DNA from: Stutzerimonas stutzeri | Lineage (GTDB): Bacteria > Pseudomonadota > Gammaproteobacteria > Pseudomonadales > Pseudomonadaceae | Assembly: GCF_024448895.1 (NCBI RefSeq) | Contig: NZ_JAMOIC010000010.1 | Coordinates: forward strand, 62,001 to 126,000 | Reading direction: 5' to 3' | Length of the DNA: 64,000 nucleotides | Shown: positions 8,536-19,316 of the stretch, piece by piece | How positions within the stretch are numbered: position 1 is the first letter of the stretch | Layout of the letters: each line of letters begins with the position of its first letter | The notes under the pieces: model-generated | What the model saw: the letters and a program-made list of their open reading frames with translations, nothing else | What the model was told of the DNA's origin: nothing | Database searches by the model: none | Made by a program: the position numbers and the translations under genes

Positions 8536-10278
8536 ATGCAGAAGTCTCAAGCGTACGGACAGCGACTGTTGCGGGGCCAGACGCCCACTTATGAGCGCCT
8601 GCAACAGCGCCTCGCCGAGGACGGCAAGGAAGAATCCCAAGCGCCGGTAACGCTGCACTGTGGTTGGGGCCGGATCCTGATTGGCCATACCTATTCGGAT
8701 CCAGCGAACCTGGCTGCCGACCTGCTTCACGAGCAAGCCGGCGAACGGGACATCGCGCTGTACGTCGCCGCACCGCATCAGGTCCTCGCTTACGCCCCGC
8801 AACAGCTGTTTCTCGACCCGTCCGATACGTCGCGCATCTGGTTTACCGATTATCGTCCGGCACGTCGCAGCTTCAGGGGATTCGGGATCCGGCGCGCCCA
8901 GAGTGAGGCGGACTGGAAGGCGATCAACTGCCTGTACCAGTCCCGCGGCATGCTGCCGGTCAACCCCGAGTTGTGTACGCCGAGGGAGCAAGGTGGTCCC
9001 GTGTACTGGCTCGCGGAAGACGACGATTCCGGGCAGATCATCGGCAGCGTCATGGGCATCAACCATCACAAGGCGTTCAATGATCCGGAAAACGGCTCAA
9101 GCCTCTGGTGCCTCGCGGTTGCCCCAAGCTGCACACGCCCCGGCGTTGGCGAAGCGTTGGTCCGTCACCTGATCGAGCACTACATGGGCCGCGGTCTCGC
9201 CTATCTGGATCTGTCGGTGCTGCATGACAACAAGCAGGCCAAGGCGCTCTACGCCAAGCTGGGCTTCCGTGATCTGCAGACCTTTACCGTCAAGCGCAAG
9301 AACACCTTCAACCAGCCTCTGTTTCTCGGGCCGGGCCCGGAAGCCGAGCTGAACCCGTACGCGCGGATCATTGTCGACGAGGCAAGGCGTCGCGGCATTG
9401 AAATCACCATCGATGATACCGAGGCCGGCTTGTTCACCCTGACTCAAGGAGGGCGAAAAGTGCGTTGCCGCGAGTCGCTTTCCGATCTGACGTCGGCAGT
9501 CAGCATGACGCTATGTCAGGACAAGAGCCTGACCCATCGGACTCTTGCCCGCGCCGGGCTTAAGCTTCCGGCTCAGCAGCTGGCCGGTACGGCTGAAGAG
9601 AACGCAGCCTTTCTGGAGAAGCATGGCAGCGCGGTAGTGAAGCCGGTTGATGGCGAGCAGGGTCACGGCGTGTCGGTGGATCTACGTAATAATCAGGACC
9701 TCGAAGAGGCAATCGTCCGGGCGCGTCAGTTTGACCAGCGCGTGCTGCTGGAGAGCTTCCATCCGGGCCTGGACCTGCGCATTGTGGTTATCGGCTTTGA
9801 GGTTGTGGCCGCCGCGATCCGTCGCCCGGCCGAGGTGGTCGGTGACGGAAGCCATACCATCCGCGAACTGATCGAGACACAGAGTCGCCGTCGCCAGGCT
9901 GCTACCGGTGGCGAGAGCCGCATCCCGATGGATGAAGAAACGCATCGTTGCCTGACCGATGCCGGTTTCGACTATGAAACCGTTCTGCCGCGCGGCGAAC
10001 ATCTGGCGGTCCGGCGTACGGCTAATCTGCACACCGGAGGAACGCTGGACGACGTTACCGAAGAACTGCATCCCGACCTTGTCGATGCCGCCGTCCGAGC
10101 CGCACGCGCTCTGGATATTCCGGTAGTGGGACTGGACCTGCTGGTGCCGGCCGCCGACCAGCCTGACTACGTCTTCATCGAAGCCAACGAACGGGTCGGG
10201 CTTGCCAATCACCATCCGCAACCTACTGCCGAACGCTTCGTTGACCTGCTCTTCCCGCTGAGCCACGGCACGCATTAG
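8536..10278 (+). CDS. ngg: N-acetylglutaminylglutamine synthetase (GNAT plus ATP-grasp)
   Basis: The 580-aa protein joins two catalytic modules. A GNAT acetyltransferase region at about residues 110-260 carries the acetyl-CoA-binding stretch around VAPSCTRPGVGEALV, and an ATP-grasp ligase in the C-terminal half includes KPVDGEQGHGVSVDL and a late FIEANERVGL metal-binding segment. Together they acetylate glutamine and ligate it to a second glutamine to form the NAGGN backbone. The start at 8536 is preferred over 8512 because AAGGAA sits 6 nt before it. The gene lies about 60 bp after the amidotransferase, probably in the same transcript. Confidence 0.9.
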   Translation: MQKSQAYGQRLLRGQTPTYERLQQRLAEDGKEESQAPVTLHCGWGRILIGHTYSDPANLAADLLHEQAGERDIALYVAAPHQVLAYAPQQLFLDPSDTSRIWFTDYRPARRSFRGFGIRRAQSEADWKAINCLYQSRGMLPVNPELCTPREQGGPVYWLAEDDDSGQIIGSVMGINHHKAFNDPENGSSLWCLAVAPSCTRPGVGEALVRHLIEHYMGRGLAYLDLSVLHDNKQAKALYAKLGFRDLQTFTVKRKNTFNQPLFLGPGPEAELNPYARIIVDEARRRGIEITIDDTEAGLFTLTQGGRKVRCRESLSDLTSAVSMTLCQDKSLTHRTLARAGLKLPAQQLAGTAEENAAFLEKHGSAVVKPVDGEQGHGVSVDLRNNQDLEEAIVRARQFDQRVLLESFHPGLDLRIVVIGFEVVAAAIRRPAEVVGDGSHTIRELIETQSRRRQAATGGESRIPMDEETHRCLTDAGFDYETVLPRGEHLAVRRTANLHTGGTLDDVTEELHPDLVDAAVRAARALDIPVVGLDLLVPAADQPDYVFIEANERVGLANHHPQPTAERFVDLLFPLSHGTH

Positions 10279-10299
10279 TGTCGAAGTAGCGCCAGCGAT

Positions 10300-10331
10300 G
10301 CGGGACTCGCGAATCACTGCTCGCGTCCCGC
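10300..10331. other. Strong hairpin between ngg and the M42 peptidase gene
   Basis: GCGGGA plus a CGCGA extension pairs with TCGCG-TCCCGC across a short loop. No T-tract follows, so it is unlikely to be a full intrinsic terminator. In the 149-bp spacer it could stabilise the upstream mRNA or lower downstream expression. Confidence 0.35.
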
Positions 10332-10427
10332 CAGCAGCCGCAGCGTTGCGACTTGCTTGCGGCACTACCGCGGCTCAGCTTCACTTACACGACGGCGGCA
10401 GCCTTCATTCGCCGCTAAGGACTGATC

Positions 10428-11627
10428 ATGACTGCAAAGCTTCCCGATCCGGACATGAATTATCTGCAGCGCGTGCTGCTCGAAATGCTCGCCATTCCAA
10501 GCCCTACCGGATTCACGGACACCATTGTTCGCTATGTCGCAGAGCGTCTGAAAGAGCTGGGCATCCCTTTCGAGCTGACGCGTCGTGGGACCATCCGCGC
10601 GACACTCAAAGGCCGCCGGTATAGCCCCGACCGCGCAATAGCCGCGCATCTGGACACCATTGGTGCCAGCGTGCGTGAAATTCATGAGACCGGACGCCTC
10701 GGGCTGTCACCAGTGGGTTGCTGGTCGAGCCGTTTCGCCGAAGGCAGCCGTGTAAGCGTTTTCACTGACACGGGCGTCGTGCGCGGCAGCGTGCTACCCC
10801 TGCTCGCCTCCGGCCATGCGTTCAATACTGCCGTGGACGAAATGCCGATCAGTTGGGATCACGTCGAATTACGTCTGGATGGCTATACCAAGAGCCGCGC
10901 CGACACCATCGGACTTGGCATCAACGTCGGTGACTTCGTAGCTTTCGACCCGATGCCGGAGTTTACCGACAGCGGCTACATCAGCTCCCGTCACCTCGAC
11001 GACAAGGCCGGCGTAGCGGCGCTACTGGCTGCGCTCAAGGCAGTGGTGGAAAGTGGCCGCGAGCCCCCCATCGATTGCCACCCGCTCTTCACCATTACAG
11101 AAGAAACCGGTTCTGGCGCCGCCGGGGCGCTCCCATGGGATGTGAGCGAGTTCGTCGGCATCGACATCGCGCCAACCGCCAAAGGTCAGGAATCCAGCGA
11201 GCATGCGGTCACCGTCGCCATGCAGGATTCGGGCGGCCCTTACGATTTCCATCTCTCACGGCACCTGCTCAAGCTAGCGAATAACCATGAGATCCCGGTG
11301 CGCCGCGACCTGTTTCGCTACTACCACAGCGATGCTCAGTCAGCGATCGCCGCAGGCCACGACATCCGCACCGCGTTGCTTGCCTTTGGTTGCGACGCGA
11401 CGCATGGCTACGAGCGGACACACATTGACAGCCTGACGGCGATGAGCCGGCTGATCTGTGCTTACCTCCTGAGCCCACCGGTGTTCGCCAGCGACGCTCA
11501 TGCAGGAAAGGACACGCTGGAGAATTTCAGCCATCAACTCGAACATGACACCCAGATGCAGAACGACACGCGTCTACCGCCAGTCGACTCGATTTTCGAC
11601 AAGAGATCAGACGACTCGTCGGACTGA
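10428..11627 (+). CDS. M42 family peptidase of the NAGGN osmoprotectant system
   Basis: The 399-aa metallopeptidase has M42/glutamyl-aminopeptidase-like motifs: AAHLDTIGA near residue 72, SRHLDDKAGVAALLAAL (metal-ligand Asp region), TITEETGSGAAG (catalytic Glu pair) and a late GCDATHGYERTH histidine. AAGGAC precedes the ATG. Homologues sit beside NAGGN synthesis genes, so it may hydrolyse the dipeptide when osmolarity falls. That substrate is inferred from context, not shown by sequence. The C-terminal tail is polar and probably disordered. Confidence 0.85.
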   Translation: MTAKLPDPDMNYLQRVLLEMLAIPSPTGFTDTIVRYVAERLKELGIPFELTRRGTIRATLKGRRYSPDRAIAAHLDTIGASVREIHETGRLGLSPVGCWSSRFAEGSRVSVFTDTGVVRGSVLPLLASGHAFNTAVDEMPISWDHVELRLDGYTKSRADTIGLGINVGDFVAFDPMPEFTDSGYISSRHLDDKAGVAALLAALKAVVESGREPPIDCHPLFTITEETGSGAAGALPWDVSEFVGIDIAPTAKGQESSEHAVTVAMQDSGGPYDFHLSRHLLKLANNHEIPVRRDLFRYYHSDAQSAIAAGHDIRTALLAFGCDATHGYERTHIDSLTAMSRLICAYLLSPPVFASDAHAGKDTLENFSHQLEHDTQMQNDTRLPPVDSIFDKRSDDSSD

Positions 11628-11843
11628 ACCACACATTTCATGATGTGCCGCCAACTTGGGGCATTTGAAGATTGCGAGGCGGCGCTGATCCGGGCAAAGT
11701 CGCAGCGATTGAATCTATGAAACGTCCGGGCTAGCCGGGCTCAAGCGAACCTGGCTTGCCATTCGCGTAAATGAAACCGCGCACGATTCAATGATCTTGC
11801 TGCATCGCTTGATCGTTGTACCGTGCACGACCCGGATCTCATC

Positions 11844-14603
11844 ATGCTGCCGCGTCTCTGCCTGGCCATCTTCCTTTATTGCCTTTGCACACAGGCGTGG
11901 GCCTTCGCCCCCGTTCCGGTCGATTCGGACGACTTTCGCCAGCCGCTTGCTCACTGGACCTATTTTCTCCGAGACCCGGCAGCAGAGCTCAGTGTCGGTG
12001 AGGTGTTAAACCTGCCAGAGAAGACTTTCGAACAGGTCAGCGGAGCCCACGCCAACAAAGGCAAGAACAATGCGGTCTGGTGGTTCAGGGTCGATCTCGA
12101 TAACCAGCTGGACAAGACCGTTTCAGGCTTCATCGAGATCAACTATCCCCTGCTCGATCATATCGAGCTGTATCTGCAGCAGCCCGACGGCACCCTGACG
12201 CGGCAGGAGTCAGGCGACACCCGACCGTTCAGCTCACGCGAGGTCAAGGTTAGGAATTTCTGGTTTCCAACCGATCTGAAACCCGGAACATCATCGCTGC
12301 TGCTTCGTGTCGAAAGCACCAGCACGCTCTATGTTCCACTGTACTTCAGCACCTACGTCGCCAACGCGGCGGCCACCGAAGGGACGATGGGATTGGCTGG
12401 CGCTTTCTACGGCGTGCTGTTTGCGATGTTCTGCTACAACTTCTTTCTGTTCCTGTCGCTACGCGAGCCAGCCTACTTCTGGTACTTGGTCTACAACGTC
12501 AACGTCGGTCTGTTTGCCCTGAGCTTCGACGGCATGCTGGTCAAGTGGCTGACTGACGACGGGAACATCGTCTCAATGGGCATCTATGTGCTGATGCTCA
12601 GTCACTGCCTGATCTCCATACAGTTCAGCCGCCACTTCCTGCATACCCGTGAGCTTTTTCCGCGACTCGATTTTGCGCTGCGCGTTGCGCTGCTCATCTC
12701 CCTGGGCGCACTCCTCTCAGGGCTGGTATTCGATCTGCAGACCTGGAGCATTCTTGCGAGCGTCATGGTCATCGTTTCGTCGATCGGGCTGCTGTTTACT
12801 GGTGCGTTCGTCTGGCGTCGTGGCGTTCGTTATGGGTTGTATTACACGCTGGCATGGGGGGTGCTGCTGCTGACGTTCGTCATCGTGACGGCCGGCTCGC
12901 TGGGCATCAATCTGTTCGGCATGTACGGCGCCTCTGTCGTGAAGCTCGGCATCGCCTTCGAGCTGATCACCTTGTCCATCGGCCTTGCCGACCGCATCAA
13001 TCTCCTCAAGGAAGAAGGATTCAGATCTCGCCAGGCGGCAGCACGAGCGGAAAGCGAGAATCAGGCGAAAAGCCGTTTCCTGGCGAAGATGAGCCATGAG
13101 ATACGCACCCCGCTCAACGGCGTTATGGGCATGCTGCAGTTGTTGCGTGAAACCTCACTGGATCGCAATCAGCGCTTCTATCTCGACACCATTACCAGTT
13201 CCAGTGCTTCGCTGATGTCGGTGATCAACGACATCCTCGACTACGCCCGCATCGGCGCCGGCAAGCTGGTGTTGGAAGACATCGAGTTTGACCTCGAGGC
13301 ATTGATTTCAGAAACCACCAGCCTGTTCAGTGCGCAGGCACTTGGCAAGGACCTACAGCTTCACACGAGCCTGTCGGCTGGCGTCCCACGACGGGTACGC
13401 GGCGATCCCACCCGGCTCAAGCAGGTGTTGCTCAACTTGCTGAGCAATGCCCTGAAGTTCACCGAGAAGGGCTTTGTCATCCTCGAAGTCGCGCGCCAGG
13501 GCCCGCACGATGCACGCAGCCTGGTTTTCTCCGTGACCGATAGCGGAATCGGTATGCGCAGCGACGTCCTCTCACAGCTGTTCGTATCTTTTTCCCAGGG
13601 CGACTCCAGTACCACGCGCCGTTACGGTGGCAGCGGACTGGGGCTCGTCATCAGCAAGGAGCTGGTGGAAATGATGGGCGGGCAGATCGAGGTGCACAGC
13701 GCCGCGGGTCAAGGCAGCCGCTTCAGCTTCGGCATTCCATTGCGCGCCGCGGGCGCGGGCCATGATCCGCTTACCGCATTGCTCGAGGGTCGCACGGCGG
13801 TCATCGCATCCCAGGATATCCAGTCGCTGGACGCCATGAGCAATCTGCTGACACGCTGGGGCATGCGCGTAGTCCGCTGCGAAGAGCCACAACGGCTTCC
13901 ACGTTACATGGACAGCCATGCCGCAAGACCTCTGCTGATCATCATGGCGCCATGGTCAGGAAAGCCCGAAGACTGGCTGACACCTCTGAGCAGCCAGCTG
14001 GAGGCCAACCAGCGCGTCATGCTGTTCTGCCCGCCCCAGATTCAGGCGCCCTCTCTGGCTTCATCATTGCGACTGGTTCGGCTGCCGCTTCCCCTGTTGC
14101 TCGGCCCGCTTCGTGAAGCGTTGAACCGACTCTATCAACCAACCGGCACTGCTCCGACCCAACCCTTGGTGCCTGTCCAGGCCGCGAAACGGGCCCACCC
14201 GCGCATCCTCGTCGCAGAAGACAACCCTGTCAGTCAGATGGTGGTCTCGAGTCTGCTGCGCAAGCGCGGTTATGAAGTCGCCGTCGCCGAGAATGGAAAG
14301 CGGGCGGTGACTGCCTATCGAGAAGATCCTTCCGCCACGCAGTTGATTCTGATGGACTGCGAGATGCCCGAGTTGGACGGATTCGAAGCCAGCCGGCAGA
14401 TCCGTAGTCTGGAGGCCGAACAGGGCCTCACGCCAGTCCCGATCGTCGCGCTCACCGCGCATGTCCTCGAGGTACACCGTCAGCAAGGTCGCGATGCAGG
14501 AATGAACGACTTCATCGGTAAACCGCTCGATAGCGAGCAGCTGTATGCTTGCCTCGACCGCCATCTCGGCGCTCCGATCCCGGAACCTCAATCGCCGAAC
14601 TGA
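11844..14603 (+). CDS. 7TMR-DISM hybrid sensor histidine kinase/response regulator
   Basis: A large inner-membrane sensor of about 919 aa. In order: a signal peptide ending near AWA, a periplasmic 7TMR-DISM extracellular domain, seven transmembrane helices (about residues 180-385), HisKA with the phospho-His in [12 protein letters not shown] (near 418), HATPase_c ([21 protein letters not shown]), a degenerate receiver-like segment without a clear phospho-Asp, and a C-terminal receiver with [11 protein letters not shown] and [11 protein letters not shown]. No Hpt domain is present, so the phosphorelay partner must be elsewhere. The start could instead be GTG 11823; ATG 11844 places the signal peptide at the N-terminus. 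It follows the NAGGN genes and may sense osmotic stress (inference). Confidence 0.9.
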   Translation: MLPRLCLAIFLYCLCTQAWAFAPVPVDSDDFRQPLAHWTYFLRDPAAELSVGEVLNLPEKTFEQVSGAHANKGKNNAVWWFRVDLDNQLDKTVSGFIEINYPLLDHIELYLQQPDGTLTRQESGDTRPFSSREVKVRNFWFPTDLKPGTSSLLLRVESTSTLYVPLYFSTYVANAAATEGTMGLAGAFYGVLFAMFCYNFFLFLSLREPAYFWYLVYNVNVGLFALSFDGMLVKWLTDDGNIVSMGIYVLMLSHCLISIQFSRHFLHTRELFPRLDFALRVALLISLGALLSGLVFDLQTWSILASVMVIVSSIGLLFTGAFVWRRGVRYGLYYTLAWGVLLLTFVIVTAGSLGINLFGMYGASVVKLGIAFELITLSIGLADRINLLKEEGFRSRQAAARAESENQAKSRFLAKMSHEIRTPLNGVMGMLQLLRETSLDRNQRFYLDTITSSSASLMSVINDILDYARIGAGKLVLEDIEFDLEALISETTSLFSAQALGKDLQLHTSLSAGVPRRVRGDPTRLKQVLLNLLSNALKFTEKGFVILEVARQGPHDARSLVFSVTDSGIGMRSDVLSQLFVSFSQGDSSTTRRYGGSGLGLVISKELVEMMGGQIEVHSAAGQGSRFSFGIPLRAAGAGHDPLTALLEGRTAVIASQDIQSLDAMSNLLTRWGMRVVRCEEPQRLPRYMDSHAARPLLIIMAPWSGKPEDWLTPLSSQLEANQRVMLFCPPQIQAPSLASSLRLVRLPLPLLLGPLREALNRLYQPTGTAPTQPLVPVQAAKRAHPRILVAEDNPVSQMVVSSLLRKRGYEVAVAENGKRAVTAYREDPSATQLILMDCEMPELDGFEASRQIRSLEAEQGLTPVPIVALTAHVLEVHRQQGRDAGMNDFIGKPLDSEQLYACLDRHLGAPIPEPQSPN

Positions 14604-14612
14604 CCCGACCTC

Positions 14613-14843
14613 ATGCTTATTCCGTACGACCAGCTCGAACCCGACACCCTTACCCGCCTCATCGAAGACTTCGTGACCCGCGAGGGCACCGATAACGGTG
14701 ACGAAACACCGCTGCAAACCCGGGTGGAGCGCGTCAGGCAGGCGTTGCGAAAAGGCACCGCGGTGATCGTTTTCGATGCCGATCACCAGCAGTGTCAGCT
14801 CGTTCTCAGAAGGGATGTACCGAAGGAATGGCTGGAAGACTGA
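14613..14843 (+). CDS. YheU family protein (UPF0270)
   Basis: This 76-aa acidic protein begins MLIPYDQLEPDTLTRLIEDF and contains TREGTDNGDE, the hallmark start of the YheU/UPF0270 family. Function is unknown. It starts 10 bp after the hybrid kinase stop codon with only a weak ribosome-binding site, so translational coupling is likely. The same kinase-YheU adjacency is seen in other pseudomonads. Confidence 0.85.
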   Translation: MLIPYDQLEPDTLTRLIEDFVTREGTDNGDETPLQTRVERVRQALRKGTAVIVFDADHQQCQLVLRRDVPKEWLED

Positions 14844-14846
14844 CGC

Positions 14847-15269
14847 TCATCCCAGCACTCCGCCATCGCGTTCCCAGGCACAACGCATACGCAAGTCACG
14901 TTGGTGAGGGCTATGCGAACCGCTTTCGGTTTCCCAGCGAAAGGTGTGAGTGCCGTTGAGCTCCGTTTCCAGATGGACCACCGCGCTGGTCCAGTAGAGC
15001 TCGTCGAGTAGCGCCTCGAAATTGCGCACCCACAGCGACCATTCATATTCGATCGCGCGGTAGCTGGCGCCGAAGTGGATCACCTGTGTCTGATAGAGGC
15101 CCTCCGCGGCACAGCAGGAAAACATCTCCCGACCAATGAACGGCCAGCCATCGCCTCGGGGCAGGCGATCCAGTGCGCGGCGGTTCACCGCTCTGCGCTG
15201 CTGACACTCATCGGCATCGGCCGAAGGCCAACCGCGGATGCTGCCATAGACGATGGATTCTGGCTCCAC
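14847..15269 (-). CDS. Hypothetical protein, 140 aa
   Basis: I do not recognise a family. The frame starts with GTG, preceded by GGAG at 8 nt, and ends 4 bp from the convergent YheU gene. The protein is soluble with no signal peptide, rich in W, Y, E and R, and has a compact middle segment (IEYEWSLWVRNFEALLDELYW) that looks folded. Full-length frame, codon use and RBS support a real gene. Its place at the end of the osmolyte cluster may be incidental. Confidence 0.55.
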   Translation of the reverse strand: MEPESIVYGSIRGWPSADADECQQRRAVNRRALDRLPRGDGWPFIGREMFSCCAAEGLYQTQVIHFGASYRAIEYEWSLWVRNFEALLDELYWTSAVVHLETELNGTHTFRWETESGSHSPHQRDLRMRCAWERDGGVLG

Positions 15270-15398
15270 TGAGGACGCTCCAGAGCAAAGAGCGTGATGG
15301 TAACCAAATCCGGCCCGGCTTCCAGTATCTACGCCCTACTGAACCGGTCCGCGCTGCGTCAGGAGTGACGCAGACCACACACCTGCCATGCCAAACGT

Positions 15399-16571
15399 TC
15401 AGCGGTCGTTGGCTGCTGCCAGGTCGCGCCGCGGCGCCAGTCGCACAGCCAGGATGGACATCAGCGCAGACATGGCAGCCAGGACCAGAAACGGCCACCG
15501 ATAGTCCCCCGCAACATCACGTCCCAGCCCAGTCAGCACCGGTGTAAAACACGCCAGCGAGTAGCCCGTGCAGAGCATCATGGCAGTCAGGCGGCTGACG
15601 GCGAGAGGCGTACTCGCCTCGTACATCGGCAGCACCAACGACATGGAAAAGGTGCCATTGAGCGCCACGCCCAGCAGCATGCAGATCACAAGAGGCTCGA
15701 CCTGCGGCAGCCATGCGATAACCAACAAGCAGGCGGTGGCCAACACGCCGCAACCCGCCATCATCAGGTGTCGATTGCCGAAGCGCTGCGCTAACCAGGG
15801 CATCGCGAAAGCACTCGGCAGTCCGATCAGCATGAAGCCGCTGAAGAAGGCATTGCTCTGCAGAAGGGTGAAGCCTGCTTCGTGATAGCGCGCTACCAGC
15901 CAGGTGGCCAGCGCATAGAACAAGCCGGCCTGTAGCGCAAAATAGATACTGACCAGCCAGGCGCGTGGCTGGCTCCATGGCAATCCGGCCCGATGCTCGA
16001 CCGCCGCCTCAGGCTGATTGGGCAACCGCCACCAGACGGCCAGCGCCAGCACTGCCGGAATCGACCACAGTGCCAGACCCAACGTCCAGCGCTGACCCAG
16101 CACCTCAGTTGCGGGTGCCGTCAGCACTACACCGATGGTCCCGCCGATCGCCATGCTGAGTGAATAGAAAGCGGCGGTCTTACCCATGCTTTGGAGGAAA
16201 TAGCGTTTGATGAACCCTGACAGCAAGGGGCCGGCAACGGCAATTCCAGCGCCCACCATGGCGGCCGTGCCGATCAGAATCACGGTGTTTTCACCAAACA
16301 GCCGCAGCACCAGCGCCGTACCAATGAGCGCAAGGCAGAGTGCGATCGTTCGCTCCAGGCCGAAACGTATAGCCAGGCGCGGCGCCAACGGCGCTAGCAG
16401 CCCCATCAGCAGAACAGGTAACGCGGTGGTGAGGCTGATCAGGCTTCGGCTTAGGTCGAGCTCAGCGGCGATGCGCTCGATCAGTGGGGCAAAAGACGTG
16501 ATACCGGGGCGAAGATTGATGGCGGCAAGCACCAGAGCCAGCATGAGCAGCCAGCGAGATGGGTTTTTCAC
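15399..16571 (-). CDS. CynX/NimT-type MFS transporter
   Basis: This 390-aa polytopic inner-membrane protein has about twelve hydrophobic helices. The N-terminal segment LVLAAINLRPGITSFAPLI is typical of the CynX/NimT (cyanate/2-nitroimidazole) branch of the major facilitator superfamily, and an R-rich cytoplasmic loop follows TM2-TM3. The start is GTG at 16571 with a weak GGAC-type ribosome-binding site. The substrate cannot be assigned. It is followed on the same strand, upstream in transcription, by the SDR gene about 80 bp away. Confidence 0.85.
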   Translation of the reverse strand: MKNPSRWLLMLALVLAAINLRPGITSFAPLIERIAAELDLSRSLISLTTALPVLLMGLLAPLAPRLAIRFGLERTIALCLALIGTALVLRLFGENTVILIGTAAMVGAGIAVAGPLLSGFIKRYFLQSMGKTAAFYSLSMAIGGTIGVVLTAPATEVLGQRWTLGLALWSIPAVLALAVWWRLPNQPEAAVEHRAGLPWSQPRAWLVSIYFALQAGLFYALATWLVARYHEAGFTLLQSNAFFSGFMLIGLPSAFAMPWLAQRFGNRHLMMAGCGVLATACLLVIAWLPQVEPLVICMLLGVALNGTFSMSLVLPMYEASTPLAVSRLTAMMLCTGYSLACFTPVLTGLGRDVAGDYRWPFLVLAAMSALMSILAVRLAPRRDLAAANDR

Positions 16572-16654
16572 AGTGAGTCCATGAGTCGGGACGGGATCGG
16601 ACAGGCAACCCTACTCCCGACCCTGGATCACGGCAAGCAAAACGGACCGCCTGG

Positions 16655-17461
16655 TCAGGTTTTGCTCTTGGCGCGTTTCTTCTCTGCCAGCACGGCCATT
16701 TCGTCATAGATCGCCTGGGGGTTCTGCTGTTTGATCTTCCAGGCCATGCGTCCTTCTTCGTGCGGCAGGATCATGAACACGCCTTCGGCGACCTGGCGAT
16801 ACATGTAGTCGGCAATGTCCGCGGCGGTGATCGGTGACGCTTCGAGCAGCTTGCTGATCTGCGCCTTCATATTTGGGGTCGGCCCACGGTAGGAGTCCAT
16901 CAGGTTGGTCTGGAAAAACGACGGACAGACCACATGCACGCCCACTTCCTGCTGCTTGAGTTCGACCAGCAGACTTTCCGACAGCGCGACGACGCCGGCT
17001 TTGGCCACGTTGTAGTTGCTCATCCCCGGGGCTTGCATCAGCGCAGCCATGGAGGCGATGTTGATGATTTTGCCGTGGCTTTTTTGTACCAGCGGCAGGA
17101 ACGCCTTGCAGCCCTTGACCACGCCCATCAGGTTGATCGCGATCTGCCAGTCCCAGTCCTCCAGCGACAGCTCGTCGAAGAAACCGCCCGATGCGACGCC
17201 GGCATTGTTGACGACCACATCGATCCCACCAAGCTTGGTCTCGCAGGCCTGCGCCAAGCCGGTCAGCTGGCTGTAGTCGCGCACATCGCAGCGTTGGGTG
17301 AAACCATTACCGCCCGCATCGCGCACCATCTTCAGGGTTTCGACCAGTCCGGCCTCGTTAACATCCGAGAGCGCCAATTGCCAGCCTTCACGCGCCCAGC
17401 GCAAAGCGATCTCGCGACCCAGACCGGAACCGGCGCCAGTGACCATCATGCGGTTTTGCAT
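16655..17461 (-). CDS. Short-chain dehydrogenase/reductase (SDR)
   Basis: The 268-aa classical SDR has the NAD(P)-binding TGAGSGLG motif at residues 8-15, the NNAGVA structural motif near 88, an active-site serine in IINIASMAA and the catalytic YNVAK (Tyr near 154). Asp in the LSDVNEAG segment after beta-2 favours NAD over NADP. The substrate is unknown. The C-terminal KKRAKSKT tail is basic. The gene may be co-transcribed with the downstream MFS gene. Confidence 0.9.
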   Translation of the reverse strand: MQNRMMVTGAGSGLGREIALRWAREGWQLALSDVNEAGLVETLKMVRDAGGNGFTQRCDVRDYSQLTGLAQACETKLGGIDVVVNNAGVASGGFFDELSLEDWDWQIAINLMGVVKGCKAFLPLVQKSHGKIINIASMAALMQAPGMSNYNVAKAGVVALSESLLVELKQQEVGVHVVCPSFFQTNLMDSYRGPTPNMKAQISKLLEASPITAADIADYMYRQVAEGVFMILPHEEGRMAWKIKQQNPQAIYDEMAVLAEKKRAKSKT

Positions 17462-17603
17462 CGTTTGTAACCTTTTGTTCGTTGAGTTGCCTCGAGTCTA
17501 GCGAAAGCCGGCATGGGCTCCGGCCTCTATCGAAATGCTGAATGACGGTCATGTCTCGCGCCCGATTTAACGCCCTGGTCGCCATCCGTGGGGCTCGTTT
17601 GCG

Positions 17604-17635
17604 CAAAAAAAAGGGCAGCCCCTGGGCTGCCCTTT
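17604..17635 (-). terminator. Intrinsic terminator of the yjcH-actP operon
   Basis: A 12-bp perfect stem (AAAGGGCAGCCC / GGGCTGCCCTTT, loop CT) lies 25 bp after the actP stop. The plus-strand A-run at 17605-17612 gives a U-tract for minus-strand transcripts. Confidence 0.85.
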
Positions 17636-17660
17636 GTCTACCGTCTTCCGTGCGAACAGG

Positions 17661-19316
17661 TCAGTGAGCAACCGCCCCGCTGGAACCTAGCCCCGTTTGC
17701 GAACGAACGAATTGGGAGAAGAAACGCTCCCGCTCCAGACCAGCAGACTTTGACTTGTCAGTGACCGAGAAGAACCAGATCCCGGCGAACGCCACGATCA
17801 TCGAGAACAGCGCCGGATACTTGTAGGGGAAGATGGCTTCGGCATACCCGAACACATCTACCCATACCGTAGGGCTGATGACGGTCAGGATCAGCGCGGT
17901 GGCCAGACCCAGCGAACCACCAACCAGCGCGCCGCGGGTGCTCAGCCCTTTCCAGTACATCGAAAGGAACAACACCGGGAAGTTGCAGCTGGCAGCAATC
18001 GAGAACGCCAGGCCAACCATGAAGGCGATGTTCTGCTTTTCAAAGATGATGCCCAGCAGGATTGCCACTACACCCAGACTCAGGGTGGTGATCTTGGTGA
18101 CGCGCATCTCGTCCTCTTCTTTTGCCTTGCCCTTCTTGATCACACAGGCATAGAGGTCATGTGAGACAGCGGACGCGCCCGCCAGAGTCAGCCCCGCAAC
18201 CACAGCGAGGATCGTCGCGAACGCCACGGCGGAAATGAACCCAAGGAACAGGTTGCCACCCACGGCACTGGCCAGGTGGATCGCCACCATGTTGGTACCG
18301 CCAATGATGGCGCCGGCCGCATCCTTGAATTCCGGATTGGTGCTCACCAGCAGAATGGCGCCAAAGCCGATGATGAACGTCAGTATGTAGAAGTAACCAA
18401 TGAACCCTGTCGCGTAGAACACGCTCTTGCGTGCTTCCTTGGCGTCGGCAACGGTGAAGAAGCGCATCAGGATGTGCGGTAACCCGGCAGTACCGAACAT
18501 CAGCGCCAGACCCAGGGAGATCGCGGAGATCGGGTCCGATACCAAGCCACCCGGACTCATGATCGCGGCACCCTTCTCGTGGATGCTCACCGCTTCGGCA
18601 AAGAGGCTGCCGAAATCGAAGTTAACGGCCTTCATGACCATGACCGCCATGAAGGTCGCACCGGACAGCAGCAGAACCGCCTTGATGATCTGCACCCAGG
18701 TAGTCGCCAGCATGCCGCCGAACAGCACGTACATGACCATGAGCACGCCAACCAGCACCACGGCTACGTAATAGTCGAGACCGAACAGCAGCTGGATCAG
18801 CTTGCCGGCACCGACCATCTGCGCGATCAGGTAAAAGGCCACCACGATCAGCGAGCCGAAGGCCGACAGGATGCGGATCTGGGTCTGACCCAGGCGGTAA
18901 GAGGCCACATCGGAAAAGGTGAACTTGCCCAGATTGCGCAGTCGCTCGGCCATCAGAAACAGGATGATCGGCCAACCGACCAGAAAGCCGATGGAATAAA
19001 TGAGGCCGTCGTAACCACTGGTGTAAACCAGCGCCGAAATACCCAGAAAGGACGCCGCGGACATGAAGTCACCGGCGATCGCCAGACCGTTCTGGAATCC
19101 GGTAATGCTGCCGCCCGCGGTGTAATAGTCGGAGGTGGACGTGTTGCGCTTGGCCGCCCACTTGGTGATACCCATGGTGAAAACGATGAACGCCACGAAC
19201 ATGATGATTGCGGTGTAGTTCGTGGCCTGCTTCTCGACCTCGCCAGTGATGGCATCTGCAAGCAACGAGGGGGAGGCAACCAGCACAACGGCTGCCATCA
19301 GAAGACGCATGATCAT
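17661..19316 (-). CDS. actP: Cation/acetate symporter ActP
   Basis: The 551-aa sodium:solute symporter imports acetate and related short carboxylates. It has an N-terminal signal-like helix ([19 protein letters not shown]), then about thirteen transmembrane helices. Typical SSF motifs include the [10 protein letters not shown] start of the family domain, [15 protein letters not shown] and [16 protein letters not shown]. The ATG at 19316 overlaps the yjcH stop codon (TAATG), so the pair is translationally coupled, the same arrangement as E. coli yjcH-actP. The longer open frame to 19442 is out-of-frame overlap with yjcH. An intrinsic terminator follows. Confidence 0.95.
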   Translation of the reverse strand: MIMRLLMAAVVLVASPSLLADAITGEVEKQATNYTAIIMFVAFIVFTMGITKWAAKRNTSTSDYYTAGGSITGFQNGLAIAGDFMSAASFLGISALVYTSGYDGLIYSIGFLVGWPIILFLMAERLRNLGKFTFSDVASYRLGQTQIRILSAFGSLIVVAFYLIAQMVGAGKLIQLLFGLDYYVAVVLVGVLMVMYVLFGGMLATTWVQIIKAVLLLSGATFMAVMVMKAVNFDFGSLFAEAVSIHEKGAAIMSPGGLVSDPISAISLGLALMFGTAGLPHILMRFFTVADAKEARKSVFYATGFIGYFYILTFIIGFGAILLVSTNPEFKDAAGAIIGGTNMVAIHLASAVGGNLFLGFISAVAFATILAVVAGLTLAGASAVSHDLYACVIKKGKAKEEDEMRVTKITTLSLGVVAILLGIIFEKQNIAFMVGLAFSIAASCNFPVLFLSMYWKGLSTRGALVGGSLGLATALILTVISPTVWVDVFGYAEAIFPYKYPALFSMIVAFAGIWFFSVTDKSKSAGLERERFFSQFVRSQTGLGSSGAVAH

